In this document: one piece after another, positions 44,657-54,647 of the stretch
How the letters are laid out: each line of letters opens with the position of its first letter
How positions within the stretch are numbered: the first letter of the stretch is position 1
NCBI RefSeq assembly: GCF_000423005.1
Contig: NZ_AUHD01000017.1
Coordinates: forward strand, 1 to 64,000
Direction of reading: 5' to 3'
DNA length: 64,000 nt
Origin: Gelidibacter mesophilus DSM 14095
GTDB lineage: Bacteria; Bacteroidota; Bacteroidia; Flavobacteriales; Flavobacteriaceae
Notes under the pieces: model-generated
Told to the model about the DNA's origin: nothing
The model's database searches: none
Seen by the model: the letters and a program-made list of their open reading frames with translations, nothing else
Translations under genes and position numbers: made by a program

Positions 44657-46324
44657 ATGAACAATATTATCTCCAGTATCCTTATCACTTTGTTTTTTGC
44701 TACATCACTTCAAGCACAACAAGGGAGTTCTAAAAACAAGACCAGCAAAGATAACACTATTCAAACGCAACCAAAACTAATTGTGGGCATTGTTGTGGAT
44801 CAAATGCGCTATGATTATCTCACAAGATTTTATAGTAAGTATGGAGAAGGCGGTTTTAAGCGGATGATAAATGAAGGATTCAATTGCAAAAACAACCATT
44901 TTAATTATGTGCCAACTTATACGGCACCCGGGCATGCTTCAGTTTATACAGGAACGACACCTAAATATCACGGCATTATTGGAAATAATTGGTACGACAA
45001 GGAGATAAAAAAATCGGTTTATTGTGCTGGTGATGATAGTGTGCAATCAGTTGGTACCGCGCATGATGCTGGTAAAATGTCGCCAAGCAGGATGAAAACA
45101 ACCACGTTTGCCGATGAAAATAGACTTTTCACGCAATTACGAGGGAAAACCATAGGGATTGCGCTTAAAGATAGAGGTGCTATACTTCCGGCAGGCCACA
45201 CTGCAAACGCCGCATATTGGTTTCATGGTGCTGACGAGGGCCGTTGGATAACAAGTACATTTTATATGAATGAATTGCCACAATGGGTTCAAAATTTCAA
45301 CAATTCAAAACAAGCAAGTTCCTATTTTAAAGTATGGAATACCTTATATGATATTTCAACCTATACCGAAAGCGCAGCAGATGAAAACACTTTTGAAGGC
45401 GGTTATAACGGTAAGGAAACAGCAACATTTCCTTATGATTTGATGGCTCTAAAAGAAAAGAATTCTGGATATGATATTCTTAAGGCAACACCTTACGGCA
45501 ATAATTTGACAACTGACTTTGCGCTTGCGGCAATTGATGGTGAATCTTTAGGAAAAGATGAATTTACAGACGTATTGGCTGTTAGTTATTCAAGTACAGA
45601 TTATGTTGGCCATAATTTTGGAGTGAGTTCAAAGGAGGTTCAAGATGCTTATTTACGATTAGATCAGGATTTAGAGCGTTTGTTTAATGGTTTGGATGCT
45701 AAGGTAGGCAAAGGCAATTACACAGTTTTCTTAACTGCAGATCATGCTGCTGTTGAGGTGCCGTCTTATTTAGCGAGTTTAAAAATTCCTGCCGGATATT
45801 TTAGTGGCAAAGCATTTAAAGACCAGTTAAATGCTTTTTTAAAGACGACCTATAATACTGAAGATCTTATAGAGAACTTTAGCAATAACCAAATTTTTCT
45901 GAATAGAGCAAAAATTTCTGAAATGGGACTAAAGCTTGCAGACGTTCAGCAAAGTATTGCCAATGAGATTATTTCATACCAACATATCGATAAGGTTTAC
46001 ACAGGCCAATCAATGATGAAAACTTCTTTTTCAAGAGGGATAGAAGAATTGATCCAAAATGGTTATAATCAAAAACGTTCCGGTGATGTGATTTATGTGT
46101 TTGATCCTGCGGTTCTATCCTATAGTTTGACGGGATCTTCCCACGGGACTGCCTTTAATTATGATACCCACGTACCACTTTTACTTTTCGGAACAGGTAT
46201 CAAACATGGCCATACCTACAAGAAAACAAATATTACCGACATTGCCCCAACAATGTCTGCCGTGTTAGGCATTGGGTTCCCAAGTGGTTCTTCAGGTCAG
46301 CCCTTGGAATTTGTTTTAGAATAG
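44657..46324 (+). CDS. Exported alkaline phosphatase, PafA-like
   Basis: A 555-residue phosphomonoesterase of the alkaline phosphatase superfamily. It has signal peptide IISSILITLFFATSLQAQ, metal-binding VVDQMRYDYLTRF, nucleophile region YVPTYTAPGHASVYTGTTP (Thr as nucleophile, as in PafA), VSYSSTDYVGHNFG, TADHAAVEVP and SSHGTAFNYDTHVPLLLFG. PafA releases phosphate from many organic monoesters in flavobacteria, independent of phosphate starvation. The nuclease gene follows within four bases. Confidence 0.9.
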   Translation: MNNIISSILITLFFATSLQAQQGSSKNKTSKDNTIQTQPKLIVGIVVDQMRYDYLTRFYSKYGEGGFKRMINEGFNCKNNHFNYVPTYTAPGHASVYTGTTPKYHGIIGNNWYDKEIKKSVYCAGDDSVQSVGTAHDAGKMSPSRMKTTTFADENRLFTQLRGKTIGIALKDRGAILPAGHTANAAYWFHGADEGRWITSTFYMNELPQWVQNFNNSKQASSYFKVWNTLYDISTYTESAADENTFEGGYNGKETATFPYDLMALKEKNSGYDILKATPYGNNLTTDFALAAIDGESLGKDEFTDVLAVSYSSTDYVGHNFGVSSKEVQDAYLRLDQDLERLFNGLDAKVGKGNYTVFLTADHAAVEVPSYLASLKIPAGYFSGKAFKDQLNAFLKTTYNTEDLIENFSNNQIFLNRAKISEMGLKLADVQQSIANEIISYQHIDKVYTGQSMMKTSFSRGIEELIQNGYNQKRSGDVIYVFDPAVLSYSLTGSSHGTAFNYDTHVPLLLFGTGIKHGHTYKKTNITDIAPTMSAVLGIGFPSGSSGQPLEFVLE

Positions 46325-46328
46325 CAAT

Positions 46329-47132
46329 TTGACTAAAAAAAATCTTTATGGCATGATTGCTATACTCCTCGTGCTTGGAGTATATGGTTACGAATTTTTT
46401 TTAAACGAAGAAGAATCTTTAAGAATTATAAAAGAAGGCGGACGGGTCAAATCAGACACCAATGCCTTCTTTTTGCCTTCCAGCACCACTGGGCAGGTGA
46501 TACATCATCAAAGGTATTCGCTTTCTTATAGTGAGCCTCATGAGCAAGCGGAGTGGGTGGCTTATGAGCTTAAAAAATCACACCTTTCAAAATCGAATTT
46601 TAAACGCCCCTATTTTGAAATTGACCCCGCTGTAAAAACGGGTGCAGCAAGTTGGCGTAACTATAAAAACTCGGGATATGATCGGGGGCATTTATGTCCC
46701 GCTGGAGACAGAAATTACAATCAAAAAGCGCACGACGAAACATTTTTAACTAGTAACATCAGTCCGCAGAATCATGAGTTTAATGCAGGTATTTGGAATA
46801 GCTTAGAGCAAAAGGTTCGCGATTGGGCACGCAAATATGATGGGGTTTATGTGGTTGCTGGGGGCGTTTTAAAAGATAATTTAGCTACTATCGGAAATGA
46901 AAAAGTAGCGGTCCCTGAACATTTTTATAAAATTATATATGATCCGAATAATCAAAAGATGATTGCTTTTTTAATGCCAAGTAAAGATTCTAAAGAGCCA
47001 TTGTGTAAGTTTGTAGTTCCAGTGGATTCTGTAGAGGTACTCACTGGGATTGACTTTTTTCCACAATTGGAAGACGTATTGGAGAATAAATTAGAAGCTA
47101 TGAGTACTTATTATGGTTGGAGTTTTAATTGA
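46329..47132 (+). CDS. DNA/RNA non-specific endonuclease, membrane-anchored
   Basis: A 267-residue beta-beta-alpha-metal nuclease of the NucA/EndoG family with catalytic DRGHLCPAGDRNYN (His general base) and the metal ligand Asn in SNISPQNHEFN. The N-terminus is a single hydrophobic anchor (MIAILLVLGVYGYEFF). The start is a TTG four bases after the phosphatase stop; an ATG eight codons later (46353) is an alternative and keeps most of the anchor. It sits with a phosphatase, suggesting extracellular nucleic-acid and phosphate scavenging. Confidence 0.88.
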   Translation: MTKKNLYGMIAILLVLGVYGYEFFLNEEESLRIIKEGGRVKSDTNAFFLPSSTTGQVIHHQRYSLSYSEPHEQAEWVAYELKKSHLSKSNFKRPYFEIDPAVKTGAASWRNYKNSGYDRGHLCPAGDRNYNQKAHDETFLTSNISPQNHEFNAGIWNSLEQKVRDWARKYDGVYVVAGGVLKDNLATIGNEKVAVPEHFYKIIYDPNNQKMIAFLMPSKDSKEPLCKFVVPVDSVEVLTGIDFFPQLEDVLENKLEAMSTYYGWSFN

Positions 47133-47200
47133 TTTTTAAACGGGTTGAAACGTTAGAAGTGGTTAAAATGCAGAAACCAATAAAACAGATGTCTAAATAT

Positions 47201-48244
47201 ATGAAAAGAACATTTTTAATAATCTTTACCGTAGGTCTATCTCTTAACGTAATGGCACAAAATCAACAAACATCACAAGACAGTATAGAAATATTTTATG
47301 ATGCTTTATTTAGGAATCTGCAAAAGCAATATCTGTTTAAAAAAGATGTCGATTGGCGCAAAGTTAAATCTGAAACTCACCAAAGTTTAACAAAATACGC
47401 CGACTTTCAAAGTTCACTTAATGAGTTAGAAAATTTGTTTGTGAAAATTGGAGCCACACATTGTAAAGTACGCTATAAAGAAAATCAATATTCAATTCCA
47501 TTTCAAATCGCTCCAAATCTTTTAAGTGAACAATTGAAAGAGAAATTTTCAACAAAACAAGATTTTGAAGCGAAAATAATTGACGGAAAATATGGATATA
47601 TATTAATGCCTGAAATTTCCCCTTCAGATTTTAGTCCAGAATATACGCACACGCTTGCTCAGCCTTTATATGATCAAATTTTCGAATTAAAAAGTAACAA
47701 TAAATTAGATGGATGGATTATAGATTTAAGATTGAACACTGGAGGTAATGCAGAACCCATGTTGCTATCATTATATGATTTTTTAGGAGATAATACTGTT
47801 TGGGGTTCATTAAATGTCAAAAAAAGGCAAACAACTACTTATAGTTTAGATAAAGGAAATTATATCTTTCATATTGATAAAAACCCTTTTAAACAATCGT
47901 ATATAAATCCAAAAGGGGAATTATTGGTTAAAACAAAAGTGGCGGTTATCACGAGTGCTATTACAGCGAGTTCAGGAGAAATAACGGCTTTGGCTTTTAA
48001 AGCAAGACCAAAAACTATTTTGATTGGAGAAGCGACATCTGGTTATACAACAGGAAATATGAATGTTGATTTACCTTTTGAATCTTTATTGATTTTAACA
48101 ACCTCTTTTGACAGTGATAGAAATGGTAATTATTACGATAAAATTATTCCAGACATTCTTGTTTCAAAACAAGATAATTTTGACGACTTACTTTTAGATG
48201 GAAATATTCAGAAAGCTATAACATTTATATCGGGAAAAGAATAA
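47201..48244 (+). CDS. S41-family (C-terminal processing type) peptidase
   Basis: A 347-residue exported protein with signal peptide KRTFLIIFTVGLSLNVMAQ. The peptidase domain has GYILMPEISPSDF, DGWIIDLRLNTGGNAEPML (the conserved RxNxGG region) and TSAITASSGEITALAFKARP carrying the presumed catalytic Ser, then LIGEATSGYTTGN. No PDZ domain is obvious. The frame opens upstream from a TTG at 47129, but the ATG at 47201 begins a proper signal peptide. It resembles esterase-like tail-specific protease relatives; substrate unknown. Confidence 0.82.
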   Translation: MKRTFLIIFTVGLSLNVMAQNQQTSQDSIEIFYDALFRNLQKQYLFKKDVDWRKVKSETHQSLTKYADFQSSLNELENLFVKIGATHCKVRYKENQYSIPFQIAPNLLSEQLKEKFSTKQDFEAKIIDGKYGYILMPEISPSDFSPEYTHTLAQPLYDQIFELKSNNKLDGWIIDLRLNTGGNAEPMLLSLYDFLGDNTVWGSLNVKKRQTTTYSLDKGNYIFHIDKNPFKQSYINPKGELLVKTKVAVITSAITASSGEITALAFKARPKTILIGEATSGYTTGNMNVDLPFESLLILTTSFDSDRNGNYYDKIIPDILVSKQDNFDDLLLDGNIQKAITFISGKE

Positions 48245-48343
48245 TAAGTTAACTAAGGGATAAATTAAAGGAAGTTCATTTATTTATAATTGAGATGTCT
48301 CTTAGATCCCGTAGCGAAGCGGTCTTGAACTCATTTTCAGATT

Positions 48344-49528
48344 TTACTCGTTATAAATCTCCAAAAACGCTTTGTCAGCATTCTTCTGATAAAGCTCAAT
48401 CAGTTTTTCTTTACCATTTGAGCCCAAGGTCTCCCGAAGCGTTTTGCTTTCAATCAGTTTTTTTATGGCAGCTTTAAACTCTTCCTTGGTTTCATAGAGT
48501 AATCCGCAGTCTGAAGCTTCAATAAGCTCCTGCTGTGCTTTGCATTTTGTGGCCAAGATGGGGATTTCGCCATACATATACTGAAATAATTTATTGGCAA
48601 CACCCGAATCATGCTGGGCATTAACCTGAAAGGGCGCCAAACCAATCGTAATTTTTTTCAGATAGGCCGGAAGGTACTTCATATCCGTCCATGGCATATA
48701 AGTGAGATACTTGTTTGCAATTGGATGATTGACATAACTGAGAAACACGTCTTTATCTGCTTTATCAGTAGGTCCTATGATCAACGTGTGAAATTCATTT
48801 CCCTCTTCCAAAAGTTCTATAATCCATGGTAGAATATCGATAATGCCACGGCGTTTCGCCACGACGCCAAAATAGAATAGCGTCGGTAAATTTGAATGAA
48901 ACGGTACAGAATACTCGTTTTTTTCAAAGGTTTGAAAACTGTCAAAATCAGGCATATTTGGATGCGTATATATCGTTTCTGGTTTTAAAAACGAAAATCG
49001 CTTTATTAAATCCTGCCTAAAGGAATTGCTCAATACGATAATATGATTGGCAAAGTTTAAGTATTCACCTTCCTTATCGTACCATTTTTGGGGTTGGACT
49101 ACATATTTTCGCCATCCTTTTATGGCCCATTGATATGAATTTATTGCGGCGGGATAGTTCTCGTGAAGGTCTAAAGTTAAGGGGATGTCACGCTTTGATT
49201 GCAGAATACCTTTTTTAGCTGCTTTGGCCAAATAGAGATCGTGCACATGTAGTGCATCTAACTTATTTTCGGATATGAATTTGGTAATATTTTTTTGCCA
49301 TAACCGTTCGTACAGCTTAAAATTTGTACTCAAAAGCACAAAGAGATCTCTAATTTTTCTAGGGATCTTAACTCGTGTTACTTGAAAATCTGGATAGGTT
49401 TTATAAGTCTTTCCAAAATCAAAGCAGAGTACAGCTATCGTGTGGCCTTCCTCTAGAAGTAAACGGATTTCCTTTTGGACACGATGGTCATGATCAAACT
49501 CATTATCTACAACAACGCCAATAGTCAT
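48344..49528 (-). CDS. Glycosyltransferase family 4-type protein
   Basis: A 394-residue GT-B glycosyltransferase. The N-terminal domain begins with DNEFDHDHRVQKEIRLLLEEGH, typical of GT4 members using a nucleotide-sugar donor; the C-terminal domain has LFYFGVVAKRRGIIDILP and GLAPFQVNAQHDSGVANKLFQYM followed by a donor-binding ELIEASDCGLLYE region. It starts two bases after the KAS III-like stop, so the two form an operon. The acceptor is unknown. Confidence 0.87.
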   Translation of the reverse strand: MTIGVVVDNEFDHDHRVQKEIRLLLEEGHTIAVLCFDFGKTYKTYPDFQVTRVKIPRKIRDLFVLLSTNFKLYERLWQKNITKFISENKLDALHVHDLYLAKAAKKGILQSKRDIPLTLDLHENYPAAINSYQWAIKGWRKYVVQPQKWYDKEGEYLNFANHIIVLSNSFRQDLIKRFSFLKPETIYTHPNMPDFDSFQTFEKNEYSVPFHSNLPTLFYFGVVAKRRGIIDILPWIIELLEEGNEFHTLIIGPTDKADKDVFLSYVNHPIANKYLTYMPWTDMKYLPAYLKKITIGLAPFQVNAQHDSGVANKLFQYMYGEIPILATKCKAQQELIEASDCGLLYETKEEFKAAIKKLIESKTLRETLGSNGKEKLIELYQKNADKAFLEIYNE

Positions 49529-49529
49529 C

Positions 49530-50588
49530 CTAATATTGATAAACTATCGAATTGATATGCATACCGCCACCTACACTGGCAAACATGATGATATCGCCTT
49601 TGCTCAGCGTTTGATTTTTCAACTTATTTTTTCTGACCAAATCAAATAAGGTAGGAATGGTTGCAACAGAGCTATTTCCCAATTCGTGTATGCTCATCGG
49701 CATGATGCCCTCAGGGATTACAGTGTCATAAAGCTTATAAAAGCGTTTTAGTATCGCTTCATCCATTTTCTCATTGGCCTGATGTATAAAGATCTTTTTC
49801 ACATCTTTAATGTCTTTGCCGCTTTTATCCAAACAGGCTTTCATAGCCAAAGGCACATTGGTTAGTGCAAATTCATATATTTTTCTTCCGTCCATTTTGA
49901 TATAACGGGTATCCTCACACAAATCTTTATTATTGGAGTTGCCAAAGTATAAATAATAGGCTTCATCATAGGTAAAACTTCCAGTTTCATGGGCCAAAAT
50001 CCCGCCTTCTTCGTCTGTTGCCTGAACAATGGTAGCGCCAGCACCGTCACTATAGATCATAGAATCTCGGTCATGTTTGTCCACTACTCTTGAGAGTGTT
50101 TCAGACCCAATAACCAAACATTTTTTCGCAATACCGGCCTTTATGAAAGCATTTGCCTGAATAACGCCTTCAATCCACCCCGGACAGCCAAAAAGGATGT
50201 CATAAGCAACACATTTTGAGCTTTTAATTCGTAAACTGTGTTTTACACGAGAGGCTAAACAAGGCAATGCATCCGTTTGAATCGTGTTATGTTTAACATC
50301 ACCAAAGTTATGTGCCATGATGATATAATCCAATTCTTCAGGATCTATATTGGCATCAGCAATGGCTTTTTCTGCAGCAAAAAAAGCAAGGTCAGAGGAG
50401 GTTAAATGGTCTGAAGCATAACGGCGCTCGTCAATACCAGTAATTGCTTTGAATTTTTCAATGATGACCGAATTGGGATGCTTTAAACTTGAGCCGTCGG
50501 TATTTAGAAAATGATGTTGACTGAAGCTTTCGTTTTTTTCGATGCTACTTGGAATGTAGCTACCGGTGCCAGTAATCTTTATTGCCAT
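49530..50588 (-). CDS. 3-oxoacyl-ACP synthase III-like enzyme
   Basis: A 352-residue thiolase-fold condensing enzyme. The catalytic triad is visible: Cys in ILFGCPGWIEGV, His in IFIHQANEKMD and Asn in HELGNSSVATIPTLF. GGILAHETGSF and ASVGGGMHINSIVYQY are family features. ATG at 50588 is preferred over a TTG 21 bases upstream because it gives the family start AIKITGTGSYIPSS. It shares an operon with a GT4 gene, so a role in a secondary lipid or natural-product pathway rather than general FAS II priming is possible (inference). Confidence 0.85.
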   Translation of the reverse strand: MAIKITGTGSYIPSSIEKNESFSQHHFLNTDGSSLKHPNSVIIEKFKAITGIDERRYASDHLTSSDLAFFAAEKAIADANIDPEELDYIIMAHNFGDVKHNTIQTDALPCLASRVKHSLRIKSSKCVAYDILFGCPGWIEGVIQANAFIKAGIAKKCLVIGSETLSRVVDKHDRDSMIYSDGAGATIVQATDEEGGILAHETGSFTYDEAYYLYFGNSNNKDLCEDTRYIKMDGRKIYEFALTNVPLAMKACLDKSGKDIKDVKKIFIHQANEKMDEAILKRFYKLYDTVIPEGIMPMSIHELGNSSVATIPTLFDLVRKNKLKNQTLSKGDIIMFASVGGGMHINSIVYQY

Positions 50589-50717
50589 TTGTTTTGAAAA
50601 TTTGTTCAATTCACTAAATGTACTTAATATTCGTTTTGGTCAACACTAATTCAAGTGTTTATTGATGATTTTTGCCAAATTATCAAAAATATACCACATA
50701 GAAATAAAAATTAATAG

Positions 50718-50755
50718 AAAAGCGCTCATTTAATATTTTAAAGAGCGCTTTTGGT
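50718..50755 (-). terminator. Terminator of gcvP
   Basis: The stem AAAAGCGCTC / GAGCGCTTTT (50718-50727 with 50743-50752) has a 15-base A/T-rich loop, and T/A runs flank it. It lies about 25 bases after the gcvP stop. Confidence 0.8.
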
Positions 50756-50779
50756 AATAATTATACTGGTTTAACAGCA

Positions 50780-53629
50780 CTATGCTTCCATATATTCTTC
50801 AATCGGCGCACATGTACAAATTAAGTTCCTGTCACCATAGGCATCATCTACGCGTCTAACGGATGGCCAAAATTTGTTGTCACGAATATATTCTAACGGA
50901 TATGCAGCGGTTTCTCTGGAATATGGGAAATCCCACTGACCGGAGGTCAGCATCGCTAAAGTATGTGGTGCATTTTTAAGCACGTTATTTTGATCGTCTT
51001 TTGAAGCATTGTCAATTTCCTTTCTGATAGAAATCATGGCGTCACAGAAACGGTCCATTTCGTCTTTGCTCTCACTTTCAGTAGGTTCAATCATCAGCGT
51101 TCCAGCCACTGGAAAGGACACTGTTGGCGCATGGAATCCATAATCCATCAAACGTTTTGCGATGTCACTAACTTCAATGCCATTTTCTTTAAAAGGCCTA
51201 CAATCTACAATCATCTCATGGGCGGCGCGTCCGCGTTCTCCAGAATATAAAGTGTCAAACTGACCTTGCAGACGTTGCTTGATATAATTTGCATTCAATA
51301 TGGCTGTTTGTGTCGCTTTTGTCACGCCTTCAGCACCCAACATTTTGATATATCCATAAGAGATCAAGCATACCAAAGATGATCCAAAGGGTGCTGCTGA
51401 AATAGCAGTGATTGCTTTGTTGCCACCAGTTTTGATAATTGGGTTGCCTGGCAAAAATGGCACTAATTGTTCTGCAACACAAATAGGGCCAACACCTGGA
51501 CCACCACCACCATGAGGGATGGCAAATGTTTTATGTAAATTAAGATGGCATACGTCTGCACCAATGTTTCCAGGATTGGTCAAACCAACCTGAGCATTCA
51601 TATTGGCGCCATCCATATAGACTTGGCCGCCATTATCGTGGATAATTTGTGTGATTTCCTTGATGGCAGATTCATAAACCCCGTGGGTAGATGGATAAGT
51701 AACCATTAAACATGAGAGGTTATCTTTATGCTTAAGCGCCTTTTCACGCAAATCGTCCACATCGATATTGCCTTCCTCAGTAGATTTTGTGACGACCACC
51801 TTCATTCCGGCCATAACGGCACTTGCTGGATTGGTACCATGTGCAGAAGATGGAATCAAACAAATATTACGATGGCCTTCGTTGCGAGACTCATGATAGG
51901 CTTTGATTACCATTAAACCTGCAAACTCACCTTGTGCGCCAGAATTTGGTTGTAAAGAAGTGCCAGCAAAACCGGTAATTTCAGTCAGTTGGTCCTCTAA
52001 TGCTTTTAGAACGATATGATAACCTTCAGCCTGCTCAACGGGACAAAATGGATGAATAGTACCCCAATTTGGCCAACTTAATGGTAACATCTCTGCGGCA
52101 GCATTAAGTTTCATCGTACAAGAACCCAACGCGATCATGGAGTGGTTCAAAGACAAGTCCTTGCGCTCCAGCATTTTGATATAACGCATCAACTCCGTTT
52201 CTGAATGGTGCTTGTTGAAGACATCCAAAGTTAAGAACTCTGATTGACGTTGTAAATTCTCTGAAATGGAATTGGCCTCTTCAATGGCTGTTAAGGTAAC
52301 CGTATCCTTTTGACGGTTCTCAGCAAAAATGGCAATAATTTCATTGGCATCTTTTAGGGAAGTCGTTTCATTAATTGAAATCGTTACAGTATCTGCATTA
52401 GGATAATAGAAATTAACTTCATGGCGTTCCGCTATCTTTTTGATGTTTTCAGCGTTTGCTTCAACTTTAAGCGTGTCAAAAAATGAGGTGTTTTTTTGTT
52501 TGTACCCCAATTGCGTTAAAGCATTTGCCACACCTGAAGCCGTATTATGAACTTTGGACGCAATAAATTGAAGACCTTTTGGACCGTGATAAACAGCGTA
52601 CATTGCTGCCATAACGGCTAATAGTACTTGCGCGGTACAAATATTAGATGTGGCTTTGTCACGTTTAATATGTTGCTCACGGGTCTGTAATGCCATGCGT
52701 AACGCTCTGTTGCCGTTCATGTCTTTGGTTACTCCAATGATACGTCCTGGCAAATCACGTTTATAGTCTTCTTTAGTTGCGAAATAGGCAGCATGAGGAC
52801 CGCCATATCCCATTGGTATTCCGAAACGTTGCGTTGTTCCAACTACCACGTCAGCACCAAATTTACCTGGAGCTTCCAATTTTACCAAACTTAAAATATC
52901 AGCCGCAACTGCCACTTTTATTTGATTGGCATTGGCTTTTTCAATGAATGACTTGATATCGCTTACCAATCCGTCTTTTCCCGGGTATTGTAAAATGGCC
53001 CCGAAGAATTCTGATGAAAAACTGAATTCCTCTTCATTCCCGACAACTAATTCAATGCCAATAGGAGCAGACCGGGTTTGCAACAAAGACAAGGTTTGCG
53101 GTAAAATGGCGTCAGAAACAAAAAATTTGTTAATGTTGTTTTTCTTTTGATCACGATCACGAACAGCAAATAGTAATCCCATAGCTTCAGCCGCGGCTGT
53201 GCTTTCGTCAAGTAGCGAGGCATTGGCAATTTCCATTCCTGTCAAGTCTGTAACCATGGTTTGGAAGTTCAGAAGCGCTTCCAAACGTCCTTGGGCAATT
53301 TCAGCTTGATAAGGCGTATAGGCCGTATACCATCCCGGATTTTCCAAAACGTTACGTTGAATAACGGCAGGAACAATGGTGGGGTGATAACCTAATCCAA
53401 TATAAGATTTAAAAATTTTATTCTTTTTCGAAAGCTCATGAATATGGTTATTATATTCGTACTCAGACATTGGCGCGTCAAGATTCAATCCGTTTTTCAA
53501 TCGGATATTATCAGGAAGTGTCTCATAGATCAATTGATCTAAGTTTTCAACTCCAATGGCTTTGAGCATTAAATTTTGGTCATTTTCGTCTGGACCAATA
53601 TGGCGAAGAGCAAAACTGTTTGTATTCAT
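50780..53629 (-). CDS. gcvP: Glycine dehydrogenase (decarboxylating), P-protein
   Basis: A 949-residue full-length (fused alpha+beta type) P-protein of the glycine cleavage system. It has FALRHIGPDENDQNLMLKAIG at the start, GYYPTIVPAVIQRN-like segments, RFGIPMGYGGPHAAYFA in the N-terminal half and the PLP-lysine motif NLHKTFAIPHGGGGPG in the C-terminal half, followed by HGTNPASAVMAGMKVV. It releases CO2 and transfers the aminomethyl group to the H-protein. It stands alone; gcvH and gcvT are not in the window. Confidence 0.97.
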   Translation of the reverse strand: MNTNSFALRHIGPDENDQNLMLKAIGVENLDQLIYETLPDNIRLKNGLNLDAPMSEYEYNNHIHELSKKNKIFKSYIGLGYHPTIVPAVIQRNVLENPGWYTAYTPYQAEIAQGRLEALLNFQTMVTDLTGMEIANASLLDESTAAAEAMGLLFAVRDRDQKKNNINKFFVSDAILPQTLSLLQTRSAPIGIELVVGNEEEFSFSSEFFGAILQYPGKDGLVSDIKSFIEKANANQIKVAVAADILSLVKLEAPGKFGADVVVGTTQRFGIPMGYGGPHAAYFATKEDYKRDLPGRIIGVTKDMNGNRALRMALQTREQHIKRDKATSNICTAQVLLAVMAAMYAVYHGPKGLQFIASKVHNTASGVANALTQLGYKQKNTSFFDTLKVEANAENIKKIAERHEVNFYYPNADTVTISINETTSLKDANEIIAIFAENRQKDTVTLTAIEEANSISENLQRQSEFLTLDVFNKHHSETELMRYIKMLERKDLSLNHSMIALGSCTMKLNAAAEMLPLSWPNWGTIHPFCPVEQAEGYHIVLKALEDQLTEITGFAGTSLQPNSGAQGEFAGLMVIKAYHESRNEGHRNICLIPSSAHGTNPASAVMAGMKVVVTKSTEEGNIDVDDLREKALKHKDNLSCLMVTYPSTHGVYESAIKEITQIIHDNGGQVYMDGANMNAQVGLTNPGNIGADVCHLNLHKTFAIPHGGGGPGVGPICVAEQLVPFLPGNPIIKTGGNKAITAISAAPFGSSLVCLISYGYIKMLGAEGVTKATQTAILNANYIKQRLQGQFDTLYSGERGRAAHEMIVDCRPFKENGIEVSDIAKRLMDYGFHAPTVSFPVAGTLMIEPTESESKDEMDRFCDAMISIRKEIDNASKDDQNNVLKNAPHTLAMLTSGQWDFPYSRETAAYPLEYIRDNKFWPSVRRVDDAYGDRNLICTCAPIEEYMEA

Positions 53630-53779
53630 TAAGATAGTGTTGTGTTAGATTCCCGTCTTTGCGTGAAATTCAAATTTTTAAGCACTTTAAATTTGTGGAT
53701 TCAAAGGTCTTTTTTCCAACCGCGAATTTACGGAATTATTGACCATTTTTAGTTAACGAAATCTAAAGTTTTTAACCAA

Positions 53780-53812
53780 TTGAACGTCTTATTAACACAA
53801 TGCTTATTTTTG
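53780..53812 (+). promoter_or_regulatory. Promoter immediately upstream of the membrane protein gene
   Basis: TTG at 53780-53782, 22 bases, then TATTTTTG at 53805-53812. The ATG of the downstream gene begins only five bases later, so the transcript may be leaderless. Confidence 0.45.
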
Positions 53813-53816
53813 TAAG

Positions 53817-54647
53817 ATGAAGCGCATAAAGCCTTTGTTTGATTTTTACATCAATAGTAGCACCCATGTAGCCTTGGCGGTGTTTTCTATGACCTTTGTG
53901 AGTCTGTTGGAGCTTAATTTGCCAACCGATTGGCCCTTGTTGTTGTTTGTGTTTTTCTCTACAATTACAGGTTATAATTTTGTGAAGTATTTCGGGATGG
54001 CAAGGTTTCATCATCGGCAACTGGCAAGGTGGTTGAAAATTATTCAGGTATATTCTTTTATTTGTTTCCTGTTAATGCTTTGGTTTATGTTTCAACTAAC
54101 AACCAAAACGATGCTTTATATTATTATTTTTGGGGCCATTACATTTTTATATGCCATTCCTTTTTTACCAAAACGATTTTTTATGGACCAACAAAAAAAT
54201 CTTAGAAACATTGGCGGTGTAAAAGTATATGTAATTGCCTTGGTTTGGGCTGGGGTTACGGTTCTGCTTCCTGTTTTAGATAATAACGCATTCTTTTCTA
54301 TCGATGTTTGGATTACAGCCGCCCAACGATTTGTTTTGGTCATGCTCTTGATGTTGCCTTTTGAAATTAGGGATTTGCAATATGATAGTTTGAAATTGGC
54401 CACAATTCCTCAGAAAATTGGAATAAGAAATACCAAAATAATGGGCGTTATGGGAGCGATTGTTTTTTGTGTGTTGGAGTTTTTTAAAGAGGAATTGAAT
54501 CAGAAGTTGATTGCATTAACCTTTGTAGTGGCATGTGTTACTTTGCTTTGCATTGTTTTTTCCAATAGGAAAAGAAGCAATTATTACAGTTCTTTTTATG
54601 TCGAAAGCGTGCCTATCCTGTGGTTGATCCTACATTTCGTTTTTTAG
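53817..54647 (+). CDS. Polytopic membrane protein, UbiA prenyltransferase-like
   Basis: A 276-residue protein with about eight hydrophobic segments (for example VALAVFSMTFVSLLELNL, WPLLLFVFFSTITGYNFV, IIIFGAITFLYAIPFL, VIALVWAGVTVLLPVL, LIALTFVVACVTLLCIVF). The pattern FEIRDLQYDSLKLATIPQKIG resembles the second Asp-containing loop of UbiA-family prenyltransferases, while the first loop (GYNFVKYFGMARFHH) lacks a clear NDxxD. This makes a divergent UbiA-fold protein the best guess. Its 3' end overlaps the opposing small gene by 18 bases. Confidence 0.65.
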   Translation: MKRIKPLFDFYINSSTHVALAVFSMTFVSLLELNLPTDWPLLLFVFFSTITGYNFVKYFGMARFHHRQLARWLKIIQVYSFICFLLMLWFMFQLTTKTMLYIIIFGAITFLYAIPFLPKRFFMDQQKNLRNIGGVKVYVIALVWAGVTVLLPVLDNNAFFSIDVWITAAQRFVLVMLLMLPFEIRDLQYDSLKLATIPQKIGIRNTKIMGVMGAIVFCVLEFFKEELNQKLIALTFVVACVTLLCIVFSNRKRSNYYSSFYVESVPILWLILHFVF

